Below are positions 19,258-31,780 of a stretch of 64,000 nucleotides of DNA, one piece after another. The DNA is taken from the NCBI GenBank assembly GCA_028752905.1, contig JAQNBH010000013.1:16435302-16499301 (forward strand), read 5' to 3'. A program made the translations under genes and the position numbers. Under the pieces are notes generated by a model. The model was not told where the DNA came from, searched no databases, and saw only the letters and a program-made list of their open reading frames with translations. How positions within the stretch are numbered: position 1 is the first letter of the stretch; each line of letters begins with the position of its first letter. The stretch comes from Cladorhizidae sp. MBARI D1340-BT2. Taxonomy: Eukaryota > Porifera > Demospongiae > Poecilosclerida > Cladorhizidae.

Positions 19258-22200
19258 CAGTGGCGTAGGAATCAGGGGGGCTCGGGGGCTGCAGCCCCCT
19301 TATATTCTCAAATCAGCTCACGAAATTAAGTAAAATAGGAGTGCGTTAAATAGGTTCTGTATTGCCTCATCGCGCGCACAGTTATCTTCAGTGGACCGTA
19401 CTTACTTGGACTGAAGATGCATCACAGCACTATCAGCAGACACTGCTAAACTTTACACCCAGAAGAATGGAAGCTTCAGGTAGGTGAATTTTCAGATCTG
19501 TGACTATACAATAGCTAAGAATAGACTGATTCGGTAATAGGTAGCTTTAGCTGTTCGCTGCGTAGCTAAGTCAATGAGATAATATCTCTAGATCCTGAGA
19601 AAATACTAGGTAGTTTCTCAGGATCTAGAGATATTGATTTATTTGTGAAGACTGAGAGTAAGCTTATGCTCAGATTTTACTGCTGACTGAGCCACCAAGG
19701 TTGCTAGCTAGCTATAAGGTCTTACTCAGTGACCATCATGCCATGCATATATTTTTTACCCTTCAATATAGGTATGGCAAGGTCTACAGATACAAGTGGC
19801 AATGCTGAGGCTTCTACCTGCCATAGCCTGGAGTTAACATATGAAAGTTGCTGCCAATGCCAATGCTGTTCTGATCCTTCTACTCCACAACACCCTTTAG
19901 ACCTGGCCCATCAAAGCAAAGGGAGTGGCAAGAAATCATATCTAAGATATATTCAGCCAAGTTGGTACACAAGAGTTTTCCTTGGATAAGTGTCTGTTCT
20001 ACAGCCTTTAAAATATATTGTAGTACTTGTCGCAGTGCTAAATATCTAGGTTATCTTGACCTTCCCAAAGCATTATAAATCTGCATTTGTGGATGATGGC
20101 TTTACAAACTTGAAGAAAGCTCTTGAAAAATGTCGTGATCACGAGGCTAGTGTCATGCACAGAGAGGCTGTGTTAAAAATAGCAGCTACCAAATCTGCAG
20201 CAACTGGAATAGATGCTCAACTATGTGCTCAGCTTGAATCTGATCAAAGGCATCACAGGAAAATGTTGATGAATCTACTTTCTTGCATAAAGTACCTTTC
20301 CCGGCAAGGGTTGCTGCTTCGTGGACACAATGAAGATTTGCAATCATTTGAGGGAAATCTATATCAGCTTCTGTTGCTTCAAGCTCAATGCTGCCCTGAA
20401 ATAACTACATGGATTCGTAGAAAGGAGTACATTTCTCCCACAATTGTTAATGAATTAAGGGGGAATAATGTCAAAATGCTAATTTTCACTTTTTTAACAA
20501 CTATTTTAAATGGTGTATCTACTCATATTGAAGTCATTTCCAAGTTTCAGAACATTTGAAGATTCTATGATGCAGTTACGACAGCTTTTGCACTCACTAT
20601 TTTCATTAGAAACCCAGCAAGTGTGAAGAAGAATCGCGTCGCATTAGATTAGAAGAATTTCCACATATTTCCACAAATTTCTCCCTCATTTCTCACCCAA
20701 ACTCCATAATTTATATATCACCAGAATGCTTATTGTGTGCTCTTAAACCTAAAGTAATTTATTTTCACTGTTATGAGAATGTGTTGGGCATATCTGCATG
20801 AGGTTTGTATGGGATTTCCCCCTCCTCCCCCATGGTGTAGTTTAGGTGAAACTACTACATGTACTCTTACCATAAACCACCTAGCAGCCACTTAGCATTA
20901 TTAATGGATTTTTAATTCGAGGACTGGATTTCCTGGCTAACACTTTGGCATAAAAATATCTATGACAAAATCATTAAATAGCTTATCTTCTAAGCTACAT
21001 TTTGGTAATTTTTTTTTGTTGATAGAGGGTAGTGGGTGGAAGTTATGATTGGTATTGTCGAGGTGTATTTTTTTGACATTATTCCTCCCTCACGTTGATG
21101 GTCAATCTGTGCTAAAGCAACTCCTCAAGAACTCCTTGTGGTTTTCGATATTGGCAGATGAAGCTACAGATGTATCCCATCATGAGCAAATGTCTCTTTT
21201 AATTTGTTGGGTAGATGAAGTTTTTACAGTACATGAAAACACACTTGGCCTAATCAACTGCCTAACACAAAATCTGCAACAATTTTTGTGGCAATCAAGG
21301 ACATCCTCATAACATCCTCTCCCACTTTCCCAGTGCCGTGGCCAAGCATTCGATGGTGCAGCCAACATAGTGGTATCAGGAATGGTGTTCAGGCATTGGT
21401 TAAGAAGCAGGCACTGTATGTGCACTGCTTAGCTCACAATCGAAATCTGTGCTTAAAGGATGTCACTAGCAATTGCAATTTGGTATGAAATGTTATGGAC
21501 TTCATGTATAACCTTATCCAACTCATCAGATTCTCTCCTAAAAGGTTGTCGCTTTTGGATTCATTGAAGGAAGTAGGAATGCATAGTAGTGATACTACCC
21601 CATCTCTAAGAATGTTGTGTCCTACCCGATGGACAATTAGGCACACATCTATCGACAGCATAATCTGTAACTACCAAATTTTGGAGAGACTCATTTAAAG
21701 TCGCTTCGAAATGAAAGCCATTTCAACACTTTTTACGTTGGAGTTTGCCAGGATAGCATTGACTTAACAGAGGAACCTTGCCTTCCTCGACGTAGAAAGA
21801 TCCCGAGAAGGTTTTATGAAGGAGAAGCTGCCCACCAGTATGATGATCCAGAAAAATATTGCCATGCATTCTTTGAAACATTTGAATTGGCAGCTGGTGA
21901 GGTTGAAAAGAGGTTTGACCAGCCAGATCTTCACACTATTAAGGAGATTGAAGTGCTTCTTCTCAGGGCTGGAAATGGAGAGGTAATAGACTCAATTCCA
22001 CCTGTTCTCCAGAGTTATTTGAACAACGACGTTGATCAAGATCGCTTAAAAACTCAGCTTTCACTCCTTAGTGACATGATCAAGACAAGTTGTGTAAGAA
22101 ACCAGATAGTATAGTAACAAAAGTAACCAATGTTAGAACTATTGCAGAAGCCATGAATAAGAATGATATTTTCAAAGCAATGCTAAGTAAGGTTTACAAA

Positions 22201-22519
22201 CTTGATATCCAGTCACTACAGCTACAGCTGAAAGGTCGTTTTCATCTTTTCGGAGAATTAAGACTTTCTTAAGAAGCTCAATGAGTGATTGCAGACTTAA
22301 CAACCTGTTTCTGTTGTATGTGCACACATCCAGAATCGATGCAGTGGACTTGTCTATGATTGCGAATGCTTTTGTTTCTATTAACTCTAGGCGAATTAAA
22401 TATTTTGGAAAATGTTGAATGTTTTTCTTTGCTAAAAAAGTTCTTCATGTGTATTACTAACTTTTACATTCACCCTAAAGTAGAGCCCCCCTTTATCAAA
22501 GCATCTTCCTACACCACTG
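19258..22519 (+). mobile_element. hAT DNA transposon (3.3 kb) inserted in the AT satellite
   Basis: The left end CAGTGGCGTAGGAATC and right end CTTCCTACACCACTG are imperfect inverted repeats (about 13 of 15). Both sides join satellite sequence, and a 5-bp ATATA on each side would fit the 5-bp duplication of the element at 6063, although AT repeats make it ambiguous. A G-rich then C-rich tract follows the left TIR (GGGGGGCTCGGGGGCTGCAG), as in the other family members. The interior carries a broken DUF4371 transposase. Confidence 0.88.
19762..22410 (+). pseudogene. hAT transposase (TTF zinc finger, DUF4371, dimerisation), heavily broken
   Basis: An N-terminal Cys-rich part (SCCQCQCCSDPSTPQHPLDL) is followed by the TTF region (LRYIQPSWYTRVF...YCSTCRSAKYLG after frame changes). 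DUF4371 lies at 20056-20500 (YLSRQGLLLRGHNEDLQSFE). The core resumes at about 21090 (WFSILADEATDVSHHEQMSL, then QCRGQAFDGAAN and a HCLAH motif). The C-terminal hAT part (ERSFSSFRRIKTFLRSSMSD) is readable across frames near 22230-22290. The stretch 20540-21080 has no transposase similarity and may be a secondary insertion or intron. Many frameshifts make this an old copy. Confidence 0.8.
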
Positions 22520-23770
22520 ATATATATATATATATATATCACTAGCATGCTTTGTGCTGACCTTCATCTTATACTAGCATGCTTTATGCTAACTTTCACC
22601 TTATTTATATCACTAGCATGCTTTATGCATGGTGTTGGGAAATTATTACTTTATTGACAACTCTATGGACTAACTTCAAGAATAATTTAATAATCATAGT
22701 CGTTTGTTTGGCTGCATCACATGGGACACATTTAGAAATCCATTCTGTAAATGGGTTAAAGGATGGTCTATGCTGTTACTTTATTAGCTGACATTCACCT
22801 TATATATATTACTAGCATGCTTTGTGCTGACCTCCACCTTATATATATGTCCCTGATGATTGCATTGGCATGAAACTATAGTAGGACTAGCCATCCCAAT
22901 ACTTTTCTATCAATAGCTCTGCTTTAACACAGCATTGAGCACTATGTGTAGCCTTCACTAGCAAACTACCTTCTAAGTATGTATATATATATAAATCATT
23001 AGCATGCTTAATGCTGACATTCACTTTATATTGCATGCTTTATGCTAACCTTCACTATTATATATCACTAGTATGTTTATGCTGACCTTCACCTTATTAC
23101 ATATTACATCATTAGCATGCTATGCTGACCTTTACCTTATATACATCACTAGCATGCTTTATGCTGACCTTTACCTTATATATAAATCACTAGTGTGATT
23201 TATGCTTACCTTCACCTTTGCCAGATATATGTATGACAACTGCATGAACAACCAGGAAGCCTTCAGAGTCGAATACGGGAGTACTGATTGGTTAAGCAAG
23301 TCTGTATCCATGCAGGGGTAAAGAGTAACTATGAGAAACGGAACAGAGTAGTTTATAGTGAGTGACAGAGATAGCGAGTTTTAGACGTATAGCGTAAATT
23401 GAGCTAGTTTAGCATACATATTGGTTTGAGACTAGTGTATGCTTATTTAGTACCATTTATTTATGTTTATATTGTTATTTAATTGATTAAACCTTCTACA
23501 GTTCTTAAATACTCTTCGTGAGTGGGAGACAGCAGGAAAGCTGATTTTGGCTTAGACAGAGTTTTGTTGTTTAGGCGTCGCAGGATACTAGACTACTTAG
23601 AGATAGTAGAAGTATTTGCCTGACAACCTTATATAATTATATCACTAGCATGCTTTATTCTGATCTTCACCTTATATACATCACTAGCATGCTTTATGCT
23701 GACCTTTATCTTATATATAAATCACTTGTGTGCTTTATTTCGATCATCACCTTATAGATAAAAAATATAG
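22520..23770. repeat. AT-rich satellite, right arm, with insertions
   Basis: The CACTAGCATGCTTTATGCTG units resume directly after the hAT and run to about 23770. They are interrupted by a 160-bp non-repeat piece (22628-22788), a 120-bp piece (about 22855-22975) and a solo LTR (23219-23625). Unit sequence matches the left arm, so both arms were one array. Confidence 0.88.
23219..23625. mobile_element. Solo LTR (407 bp) with 5-bp TSD ACCTT
   Basis: A 407-bp non-satellite segment begins TGCCAGATATATG and ends TTTGCCTGACA, that is 5'-TG...CA-3'. The exact direct repeat ACCTT flanks it (23214-23218 and 23626-23630), which is part of the host satellite unit (TTCACCTTAT). No internal region is present, so this is best read as a solo LTR left by recombination. 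Family and orientation are unresolved. Confidence 0.8.
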
Positions 23771-24480
23771 CTAGTAATTATGTAGCCATGTCACATTATT
23801 TGTGTGCTATTGTCGTGAATGTAGAAAACGCTTGCACAGGTATTTGCCAAGTGGCTGATGTTCGCAATGGCTTCCACATACTCTGAAGTTTAACACAAAA
23901 TTAAATTTGAACTTCCTAGCTTCAAAACCACGGCCATGTATAAAGGGACACACAAACAGTCACTAAAACTTCCCGTTGACTTGTTACAGACTTTTGTCGA
24001 CTTAATGTTATGCACAAAGATTATGTTGGCCATTCAAAAATGTATTTTGAACTTTTAAGTACCTGAGTAAAAGATAAAACCCATGTGCGCCAATATTATA
24101 CGGATATTATAATGATGGTATGCATGATTTGAAATGGTCATCCCAATGTTAGTAGTCTACATGAGCAGTGCCTTGTTTTCTCCTTATCTTGACAGCTCAA
24201 TCGAATGTTATTCTTTGCTATTATATAAATAGTTCTTGTACAACAATATATTATGCATATATAAAAGGTTGTCAAATGAGCTAATCTCGCTTTCTAAATC
24301 AACACAATGTGTTCATCCATAGAATGCTTAGCGTTTGTGGCATAGCATAATATGTCGAGTTACAAGTTATAAGTCGAGTTAAATTTGTCAAATACTAACT
24401 CTTAAAATGTCTCGATAACTGATTAATATTTTAACTATGAATCTAACAACTAGCTAAAAACACTAAACTCCTCAGCTCAT
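23771..24480. other. No recognised feature
   Basis: AT-rich unique sequence between the satellite and the minus-strand gene fragment. No coding or repeat signal is visible. Confidence 0.35.
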
Positions 24481-24485
24481 GAAAG

Positions 24486-25414
24486 ATGGATTTTTTACAT
24501 GTACATTGTGAAAAAACACCATCATATTGTAATGCTTCAACAAAGGAAACCATTGTGTCAGCATCGTCAGTGTTAAATCCTGAACTCTTCCAAAACATAG
24601 CCTGGGCTTCCACATCCTTCATGGCTGGATTTTCAGAGTTGGCTCTGTCAAAGAATATTCTAGCAGCTATAGAAGAATATAAGGGGGTTCACCATATAAC
24701 CTCTTCCAGGCAACCTTTCGTATATATGCAGAAACTATTGTTGGAATAGATGTACCTTTGGTTTGCTGTAGAATTGCTTCATCCACTTGCCATATCCCAC
24801 CATTATAACCTCTGTATGTTTCTGGAGCTGTCCCATCTCTGGACCCCACAAAGGCCTCTCTCCTGTGAAAATTATTATCACCAGAAAATATTCCAGAAAC
24901 TTCAATCAAAGAGATAGCAGCAAGCACTACATTAGTACCAGCTGCTCATTCCTCTAATGCGTTACTGCTAGCATTTTGTCAATAGATTGAGAAAGACAAT
25001 CACTTTCATCAACTGAAGTCCAGGAAACGGAAATGCTTTTGTAGTCACGTGCGCATAGAAATCTACTCGCATACATTGTGTGGTTTCTTTTACTACTGGA
25101 GTCTCCTCCTCAATATAAAATTTCTTTGTTCTACCAGATGGATGACTGCTGTAGGCAATCCTAGATAGCTATTTGGAAAGAATGGAAGAGGTCAGCAGAC
25201 CGTGAAAGCTACTTGCATTTTGGCTGCTTTACAGAAGTTTGATGGGTTGAATTGATGGGTTGAATTTAGCTTCCCATTTCTCTGATGCAGTTGAAGATGT
25301 ATCATGTATAATGAATACATCCATACAAGATGCTGCACCTGTGATTAACCCACTCAACATCAGCATTCTACAGAAGCCTTCAAGCATTTCTATGATGAAG
25401 TTTTGAGTTAGCAA
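24486..25414 (-). pseudogene. Secreted-protein gene fragment with VWA-like start and a GGIWQVDE domain
   Basis: Minus-strand reading from 25414 gives a hydrophobic leader (FCRMLMLSGLITGAASC) and then MDVFIIHDTSST, which resembles the first strand and MIDAS Asp of a von Willebrand A domain. A second open piece at about 25040-25165 reads SGRTKKFYIEEETPVVKETT. A third at 24667-24975 reads LAAISLIEVSGIFSGDNNFH, then YRGYNGGIWQVDEAI. A frame change near 24675 leads into IAARIFFDRANSENPAMKDV and AQAMFWKSSG. The GGIWQVDE part resembles a lysozyme-like extracellular domain I associate with cnidarian and sponge secreted proteins; I cannot name the family with certainty. Candidate introns near 25170-25230 could join the first two pieces, but the frame change at 24675 suggests a pseudogene or an assembly error. 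Confidence 0.5.
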
Positions 25415-25429
25415 GTAATAAAAAAAATA

Positions 25430-25777
25430 GGGCAGCTACAGTGTACTCAATATCGAAGAAGACATGTTGATAGAGGTAAGTCACAACAGTTTACTTCTCC
25501 TTGTACCTAACATTTGGGATCTGTATAATGAACTATGTAATTTACTATTTAGACCAATTTAACACAGAGGAAGTTTGGAAACTTGTATTGTTGCTAGAAA
25601 ATCTCATTCTCGACACAGCTATATAGTGACATACTGAGAAAAGTATGCATCAGAGCAAAGAGGGAAGGTCTGCAATAACCAACAGTCATACATAGAGTAC
25701 ATAGAGTGTTGGTGTGTCAGGACAATATTCTGTCAGACCACACACCATCCTTACAACATTGACTACAATGCGTTGTT
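25430..25777. other. No recognised feature
   Basis: Unique sequence upstream (minus-strand sense) of the secreted-protein fragment. It could hold its promoter, but no motif is convincing. Confidence 0.3.
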
Positions 25778-25885
25778 ATGGCTTCTCTCTTCCTCTCTCA
25801 CTCTTCTTTCTCCCCCTCTCTCACTATCTCTCCATTCCTTCCTCTCTCTCTGTCCTTCTACTCTCTCTTCTTTCTCTGTGTGTAT
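25778..25885. repeat. Polypyrimidine (CT-rich) microsatellite
   Basis: About 105 bases of nearly pure C and T, with imperfect CTCTCT and TTCCTCTC words. Confidence 0.85.
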
Positions 25886-26004
25886 TCATGATGGGTGGTA
25901 CATAGGTGGGAATCTAATCCATTTTGGATCTTTGTTTTCCCCTCCCTGGAAGTAGAAGGATTGATAAATACATCCTCCCTCCTTACATTTAATCCTAAAA
26001 GAAG

Positions 26005-26262
26005 ACTGATTGGTACTGGTGGAGAGTCATTAACCCCTCACTTAAAGCTGATTAGTACTGGTAGAGTTTCATTAACCCATGGCTTAAGGCTAATTGGCAC
26101 TGAGAGTCATTAAATCTCGGCTTAAGACTGGTAGGTAATATTACTGTCATTAACCCCTTGTTTAAGACTGATTAGTACTGGTAGAGGTCATTACCCCCTG
26201 ACTTAAGGCTGATTGGCACTGGTGGAGAATCTTTAACCCCTGCCTTAAGGCCAGTATGGCCC
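26005..26262. repeat. Six 40-45-bp tandem repeats (GATTGGTACTGGTGGAGAGT)
   Basis: Units of the form GATTGGTACTGGTGGAGAGT, CATTAACCCCTGACTTAAGGCT are repeated about six times with 38-43-bp spacing and considerable divergence. Confidence 0.8.
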
Positions 26263-27885
26263 ATTTTTCCTCAATATTTGACCTTTTTTTTTTGTGTGCT
26301 TATATAATTTCTAAACATCTGTACAAATTGTCTTTCAAATTTGGAAACATTAGGAAGCACAACTCTCAAGTTATGGTGGATTTTATCCAGGCCTACACTT
26401 CATTCAACTGAAAAATTGAAGGGGGGCATTTTTTATTTTAATTTAATTTTTACTTGTGGTTACACCTTTAGAGCTCCGTAGATTCTGCAAACTTCATGGA
26501 GTGGACTTGATATATAGCTCAGAAGAGAGGTCTCTCTGTGTGCTCTCTTTTGATACTAAAATATGTTTCATAGGTATAACTATAGGCAAGTTACTAGACC
26601 CTAAAGTGGAGGGACCTCAAAAACCTGCATCCCAAAGTCCCCATCCAGAATAACTCCAGATTGCTAAGTGCAAAAAAATTGAAATTGGTACGAGTGGCTA
26701 GAGGAAGCCCTAGAGCATGCAATGACCTTTTTCATTAGGCGTTAAAAATTTATTACCTGGTCAATCGCGCGGGTAGAAAATTGAGGGCGTTTATTGGAAA
26801 ATTGAGGGCGTTGATTGCAAATATTGATGAAAAGTACATTATGTCACTTACGCGTGTTCTAACCGGTGCATCTATTCATCTACTGAAATGATTTGGTAAA
26901 GGGTAGATCAAGTGAGATATATAACAATAATGGTAAAAGTGTGGTACATAGTATGCTTGGTACGAAGAAAATGATTCCATGCTTGTTCAAAATGTTATGT
27001 TAATTAAGTTTATGTCCAAATTTGCACTCGCCAAATCATAAAGATTTCATAGCAATATAGAGTTTGCCAAAGTGTAGAAAGCTCAGTGTCCATCTCCAGC
27101 TTCCTACGATATTACATTTTGGAGCCGGGACCTTAACAGTAATATCACACCCAATTCTTCACCAATGCTCATACAGGTTGGTAAAGGGTCTGGCAGGTAA
27201 GACTACATAATACATCTTACAGATAACAATGATAGTGATGGTTGGGATAAGTGCATAGTAATGCATACGATCTGTTCACAGATACTGCACTACGCAACAC
27301 AAAGTTGAAACCAGGACTATCTAGCTTCTCAAGACTCTACCAAATCCCAACCAATACCCAAACAAGAAAGTGGTACCAGCCTCAGCCCAACCCTGAGTTA
27401 TCTTTACCTGGATTTGAGACGTGCTTCCTGCATCATTCCAGCCACAAATCCTAATGGGTCTGCTGATGCTAAGTTTCTTCCTCTGCACAGTGGGTGCATG
27501 GCAGCTGCATCCTTCACCACTTGTCTCATTCCACTAAAGTTCCATGGAAGAGGCTGTAGCAAGTGGCAGGCAAGCACACCTCAGTCTGTGAGATGTGCAA
27601 TAGCTACATATTTATATATCATTTTACTGTTTTTCTCTGTTTATCTTGTTGGCCAGCCTCTGTTCTCCACACAGGAGTCTAGCATGTTTGTTTTTTCATC
27701 GTGTTTAACATGAGCAGCTGCCACCACATTTGCTGACTGTAGAAGTGACTATGTGAGGTGAAACAGCCTCTCTCTTTCTATGTGTGGGTGTGCATGAGAG
27801 TCAGCAGCAAGACTATTACATCAACTATCTAGCATGCTAAACAGAATTCTGAAACTAGGAAAATGCTGTACTACATCATGAGTAC
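26263..27885. other. No recognised gene
   Basis: Unique sequence with a tandemly repeated AAAATTGAGGGCGTT word near 26775-26815. A segment around 26500-26620 shares short words (CTCTCTGTGTGCTCTCT and GGAC/GTCTCAAAACCTG) in the same order with 62440-62520 and may be a diverged dispersed repeat. Nothing coding is supported. Confidence 0.3.
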
Positions 27886-27889
27886 CATT

Positions 27890-28727
27890 CGCTATTTGGT
27901 CGGCAGCATCTGGATATATGTGGAAAGTACAAGAGTGATTCTTTAAAGGAAGTTAGTGGAGAGTTGGATTCTAACTTCATTCAACTTCTATAGTTTGTGC
28001 TGAAGAGAAACTTAACTTGACCAAGTGGATGGAAAAGAACCAGGAACAAGTTTATGAGTCCAAGTATTCAAAATGAAATTCTCACTATTATGGCAAAAAA
28101 AATTGTTCGTGAAATTACTCAAGCTATATCTGGAAAATTGTTCACTCTAAGGGTGGATGAAACCACAGATGTAAGTAATACCGAACAAATGGTATTCTGA
28201 TTGCATTACATGGATGATGATTTACAAGTTCATGAGCAGGTAAAAGGGCTATAGTTTGCTAGAAAGCATCTTCTTACCTTCAAGGATTTTCTACTATGCA
28301 TGGATCTCAGAATTGAAAATTGCCTTGGCCAGTGCTATGATGGTGCAGCTAATATGTCCAGAGTATGATCAGGAGTTGCAACACGGGTGTCTTCAATTGA
28401 GCCACATGCACTGTAAATGCTCCATGCATTGAATTTGGCTGTGCAAGATACATTAAAGGGTATCAAGTTAATGAAATTCACTCTTGATATTGTGTACAAG
28501 ATAACGAAGCGTATTAAAAAAATCCCCAAAGCGAGATGTGATATTCAAAAAGGTCAAGACAGACTTTGCTGTGGAATATCCAGGTATCAGAGTTTTATGT
28601 CCAACTTGGTGGACTGTCAGGGCAGAATCAGTGGCATTGATTTCAGAATATTATGAAGCTTTGCAGTTGTTATGTCCCAGACTGAACCACAGGGACTTTA
28701 GAAATAATAAATGGTTATGTGTTGCAG
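27890..28727 (+). pseudogene. hAT transposase, DUF4371 and core, 5' part
   Basis: It reads SNFIQLL, then RTRNKF and QNEILTIMAKKIVREITQAI, then LFTLRVDETTDVSNTEQMV (the catalytic DETTD region). QCYDGAANMS and HALYMLHALNLAVQDT follow, then, after frame changes, VLCPTWWTVRAES and YEALQLL. Several stops and frameshifts are present. The zinc-finger end is missing. Confidence 0.8.
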
Positions 28728-29355
28728 TGAGTGTGTGTTGTATAGATATTAAAATTGTATCATGTTCATGTCAGCCTTGATTTCTGTTTTTGTGTAAATT
28801 AGCTAATGGCATATGGTAATTGCAAACCGAACCCAACACAAACCCTGCACACACAGACACATGTATTTCCTTATTTGGTCATTTTTAGTAGCTCTGCTGG
28901 AGCCCCCAGCTGAGCACGTGACTAGTCAGTTATGTCTTGCTGTTCTACTTTTAACATACTTTTTATTATAAGAAATAAAAACCTTATCTCTTGGGAAAAG
29001 GGGGGAGTAAGACTTGACTCTGGTGGCAGCATACCTACCACTCTGACTGAATTGGCTCGTTGAGCTCAAGTTGGGTGTGTAGCATATGTTGGGGCAAGAT
29101 TGTTCCCCAACACTTGGCGGCAACTGAACCAAACTATCGATTTCAGACAGTTTTTCCTCAAAATTCTCAAAAACGTCCCAATTGGAGCAAAATAGAGCTT
29201 AAAAAGGGGAGATTACTCACAAAAAGCCATTTTCTGTCGTTTAAAGAGTAGAAACATTTCTATAATGTTGAAAAGCTCATTGAAAGCTGTAAGCCCTTAG
29301 CTACTATTGTTTATTCTCTGTTCTTCTTTTGAGAACAAATTGCAGTACTTGGAAG

Positions 29356-30240
29356 ATGTCTCGTCAGCAAAAGCTCAAGAAGCCGGTCGCCGTGACCCAG
29401 GACTCGGATCAAACTTTGTCTGCATCAGGGATGGGTGATCAGGAACATGAACCTATCACGAAACCACAGTCTCAGGCTATTGGCGCTCCTGGCTGGAACT
29501 CAATTAAGATGCTCATTGACAGCATGGATCTACGTGATGCCACACGTAGAGAAGATGAAGCGTCTGTAGGGTAAACGAGGAAAAGCTTTTTTTAGGAGGA
29601 ACTTCAACTGTGGAGAGAGGATGAAAAGATACGTCAACAAGATGTGGAGAGGAGACGCCAGTAGGACAAAGAGCATGAACAAGACCAAGATGACTTTGTT
29701 GAGGGATATGGACTAATCAAGGGAGACCCAGACAGAGAAACTGATCGAAAAGCAGAGGTGGTTAGCGAACATTCCCAAGTGGACGGATGATGAGAAACCA
29801 GCAGATTTTCTTTAGAAGTTTGAGCAAGCCTTGACATGCAACAAAGAAATGAGAGCTCGCTGGGCTGAGGTATTGCCTCTCTATCTGACTGGAAAGGCTT
29901 CCTCTGTATATACTGCCAGAGTCTTTGTGCACTTGAAGGATGATTATGAGGCTATCTTCTAGATGCTTTTGGCGACACGGTGCGCCAAGCCAGTAAGTAT
30001 TGGTGGACCCTGAGGAAACGGCAAGGAGAATCTCCTGAAGAATTCGTCATCAGGATAGAGTCCAAGATCAAGCGAGGGCTTGATGGGTGTAAGTCCATTA
30101 TTGATGCTATAGCTATGATTACTCTTTCTAAATATATCTCTACTTTGCCCTCAGATGTCAGTACCTTTGTTCTAGGACATAATCCAACGACTGTGATGGA
30201 GCGAGCCCACTTAGCCTCTGAATTCCAGATACTTCACCGA
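29356..30240 (+). pseudogene. Gypsy gag (capsid region), broken
   Basis: The ATG at 29356 opens SRQQKLKKPVAVTQDSDQTL with an N-terminal Lys-rich and Gln-rich segment. Stops interrupt it at about 29573 and 29660-29820. The capsid-like part resumes as QASKYWWTLRKRQGESPEEF and DVSTFVLGHNPTTVMERAHL, typical of the C-terminal capsid helices of gypsy Gag proteins. Confidence 0.7.
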
Positions 30241-30271
30241 TAGAAGGCCAAGCCGACATACGTTTCTCGAT

Positions 30272-30860
30272 ATGACTGTCGCGAAGAAGACACCTACAAC
30301 TCCTGCTTCGAATGCAGAGAAAGTGATAGCTCTAGCAGAAGTGAGTGGAGGAGGGAGAAAGGTAGACCAACCAAGACTGATGGTGCCATCATGTCAGGAA
30401 AAGCACAAGTCAACTACCACTGGTCTCTCATCACAGGAGAATGGAGCACGTCCAGTCATGTGCTACCATTGTCAACAGCCGGGACACAAACGACCAGACT
30501 TTCCCTAGATGAGTGAGGAGGATTAGTGCCAAGTGGAAAGAACGTCGACTAGCCTTTGTACAAGGGAAGGTTGGTAACTCTAAGTGTAATACTTTACTTC
30601 TGGATGCCAGCAGTGACTGCACTGTAGTTCATCCAAGGCTTGTTACTGATGATCAATATACTAATGAGACAGTTGCTCTAGATGGTTTTGGGAGCAAAGC
30701 AGCAACTTCTTGCCCCATAGCTAAGGTCAAGTTTCAGATTGGTAACCTGTCGGAGGAGTGTAAAGTTGCAGTCTCAGAGGAAGTCCGAACAGCTGATGCC
30801 ATTCTCGGGATTACCTCAACATTTACGACCAGTTGTGGGAGATTAGGAAGATTCGGGTAA
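30272..30860 (+). pseudogene. Gypsy nucleocapsid zinc knuckle and aspartic protease, broken
   Basis: CYHCQQPGHKRPDF is a CCHC knuckle whose final Cys has become Phe. After a stop at 30507 the protease follows: NTLLLDASSDCTVV replaces the usual D-T/S-G catalytic triad with D-A-S, and ADAILG matches the conserved C-terminal (A)DxxLG motif. The loss of the triad glycine indicates an inactive enzyme. Confidence 0.75.
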
Positions 30861-31154
30861 TTCGTGAACCCCAGTCAGCTCATGTGCTTCGAACGATGAG
30901 TCAAGTGGCCGCAGACGTGGAACAAGAACCGCAACGTGATTTAGCCAGTTCTGAGTCTGGTACTTCTCCCCTCAATATTCTCTCTGAAGAATTTAATTTT
31001 GATGATTCTTTTTTTATACGACAAACAGGAGCAAACTGTTCCAGACGAGGAGGAACCCTTGGACATTCCACTGCCTTCAGGTGAACTCAGCTCTGATCGT
31101 GCATTGCTAGTACAGCAACAGGATGACACGATTCACTGAAGAAACACGAGGAAG

Positions 31155-31780
31155 ATGGCTGAGGAGTCTGCCAATGGATATGGGTATGACGATCATTTGC
31201 TGGTTCATACTGAGGTTGACGAACTGTGTACTAGTTGGGTGAGAGTTGTGTTGCCAAAATGCAGAAGGAAGACTGCCCTAGAACTAGCACACTCATCCCG
31301 AAAAAGTAGAGTGAAACGTACTTGTGCCCGGTTACGTAGGCATTTTACTTGGCCTTGGGTGGTGCATGATGTAAGAAACCTCTGTACCACTTGCCAACAA
31401 TGTCAGAGAGCCTCTAAAATCACCCTAGGCAGAGCACCTTTGATACCTCTCCCCGTGATCAAGGAACCTTTTAGAAGGGTTGCCTTTGATATAGTGGGTC
31501 CGCTCCCAAGGACTAAGAGTGGGAATAAATGGATCCTTACTTCTATGTGCTATCATAGCAAATATCCGGAAGCTATGCCCTTAAAGAGGGTAGATGCTGC
31601 AACTTTTGCTGATGCCATGGTGGAAATGTTTTCCCAAACAGCCATCCCGGATGAAATTTTAACAGACCGTGGGAGAGCAAGTTGAACCAGCAGTTGTGCA
31701 AATTGTTAGGTATCACCCCCTGTAGGACTTCCCCATACCACCCACAATTGGATGGCATGTTGGAGAGGTGGCATGCCTCT
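31155..31780 (+). pseudogene. Gypsy integrase, truncated
   Basis: The zinc-binding domain is partly degraded: LAHSSRKSRVKRTCARLRRH keeps its first His, with the second lost, and NLCTTCQQCQRA keeps both Cys. The rve core has FDIVGPLPRTKSGNKW (first Asp) and ILTDRG (second Asp). Past a stop at 31682 comes TSPYHPQLDGMLERWH (catalytic Glu). The deletion then joins LTR sequence. Confidence 0.85.
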
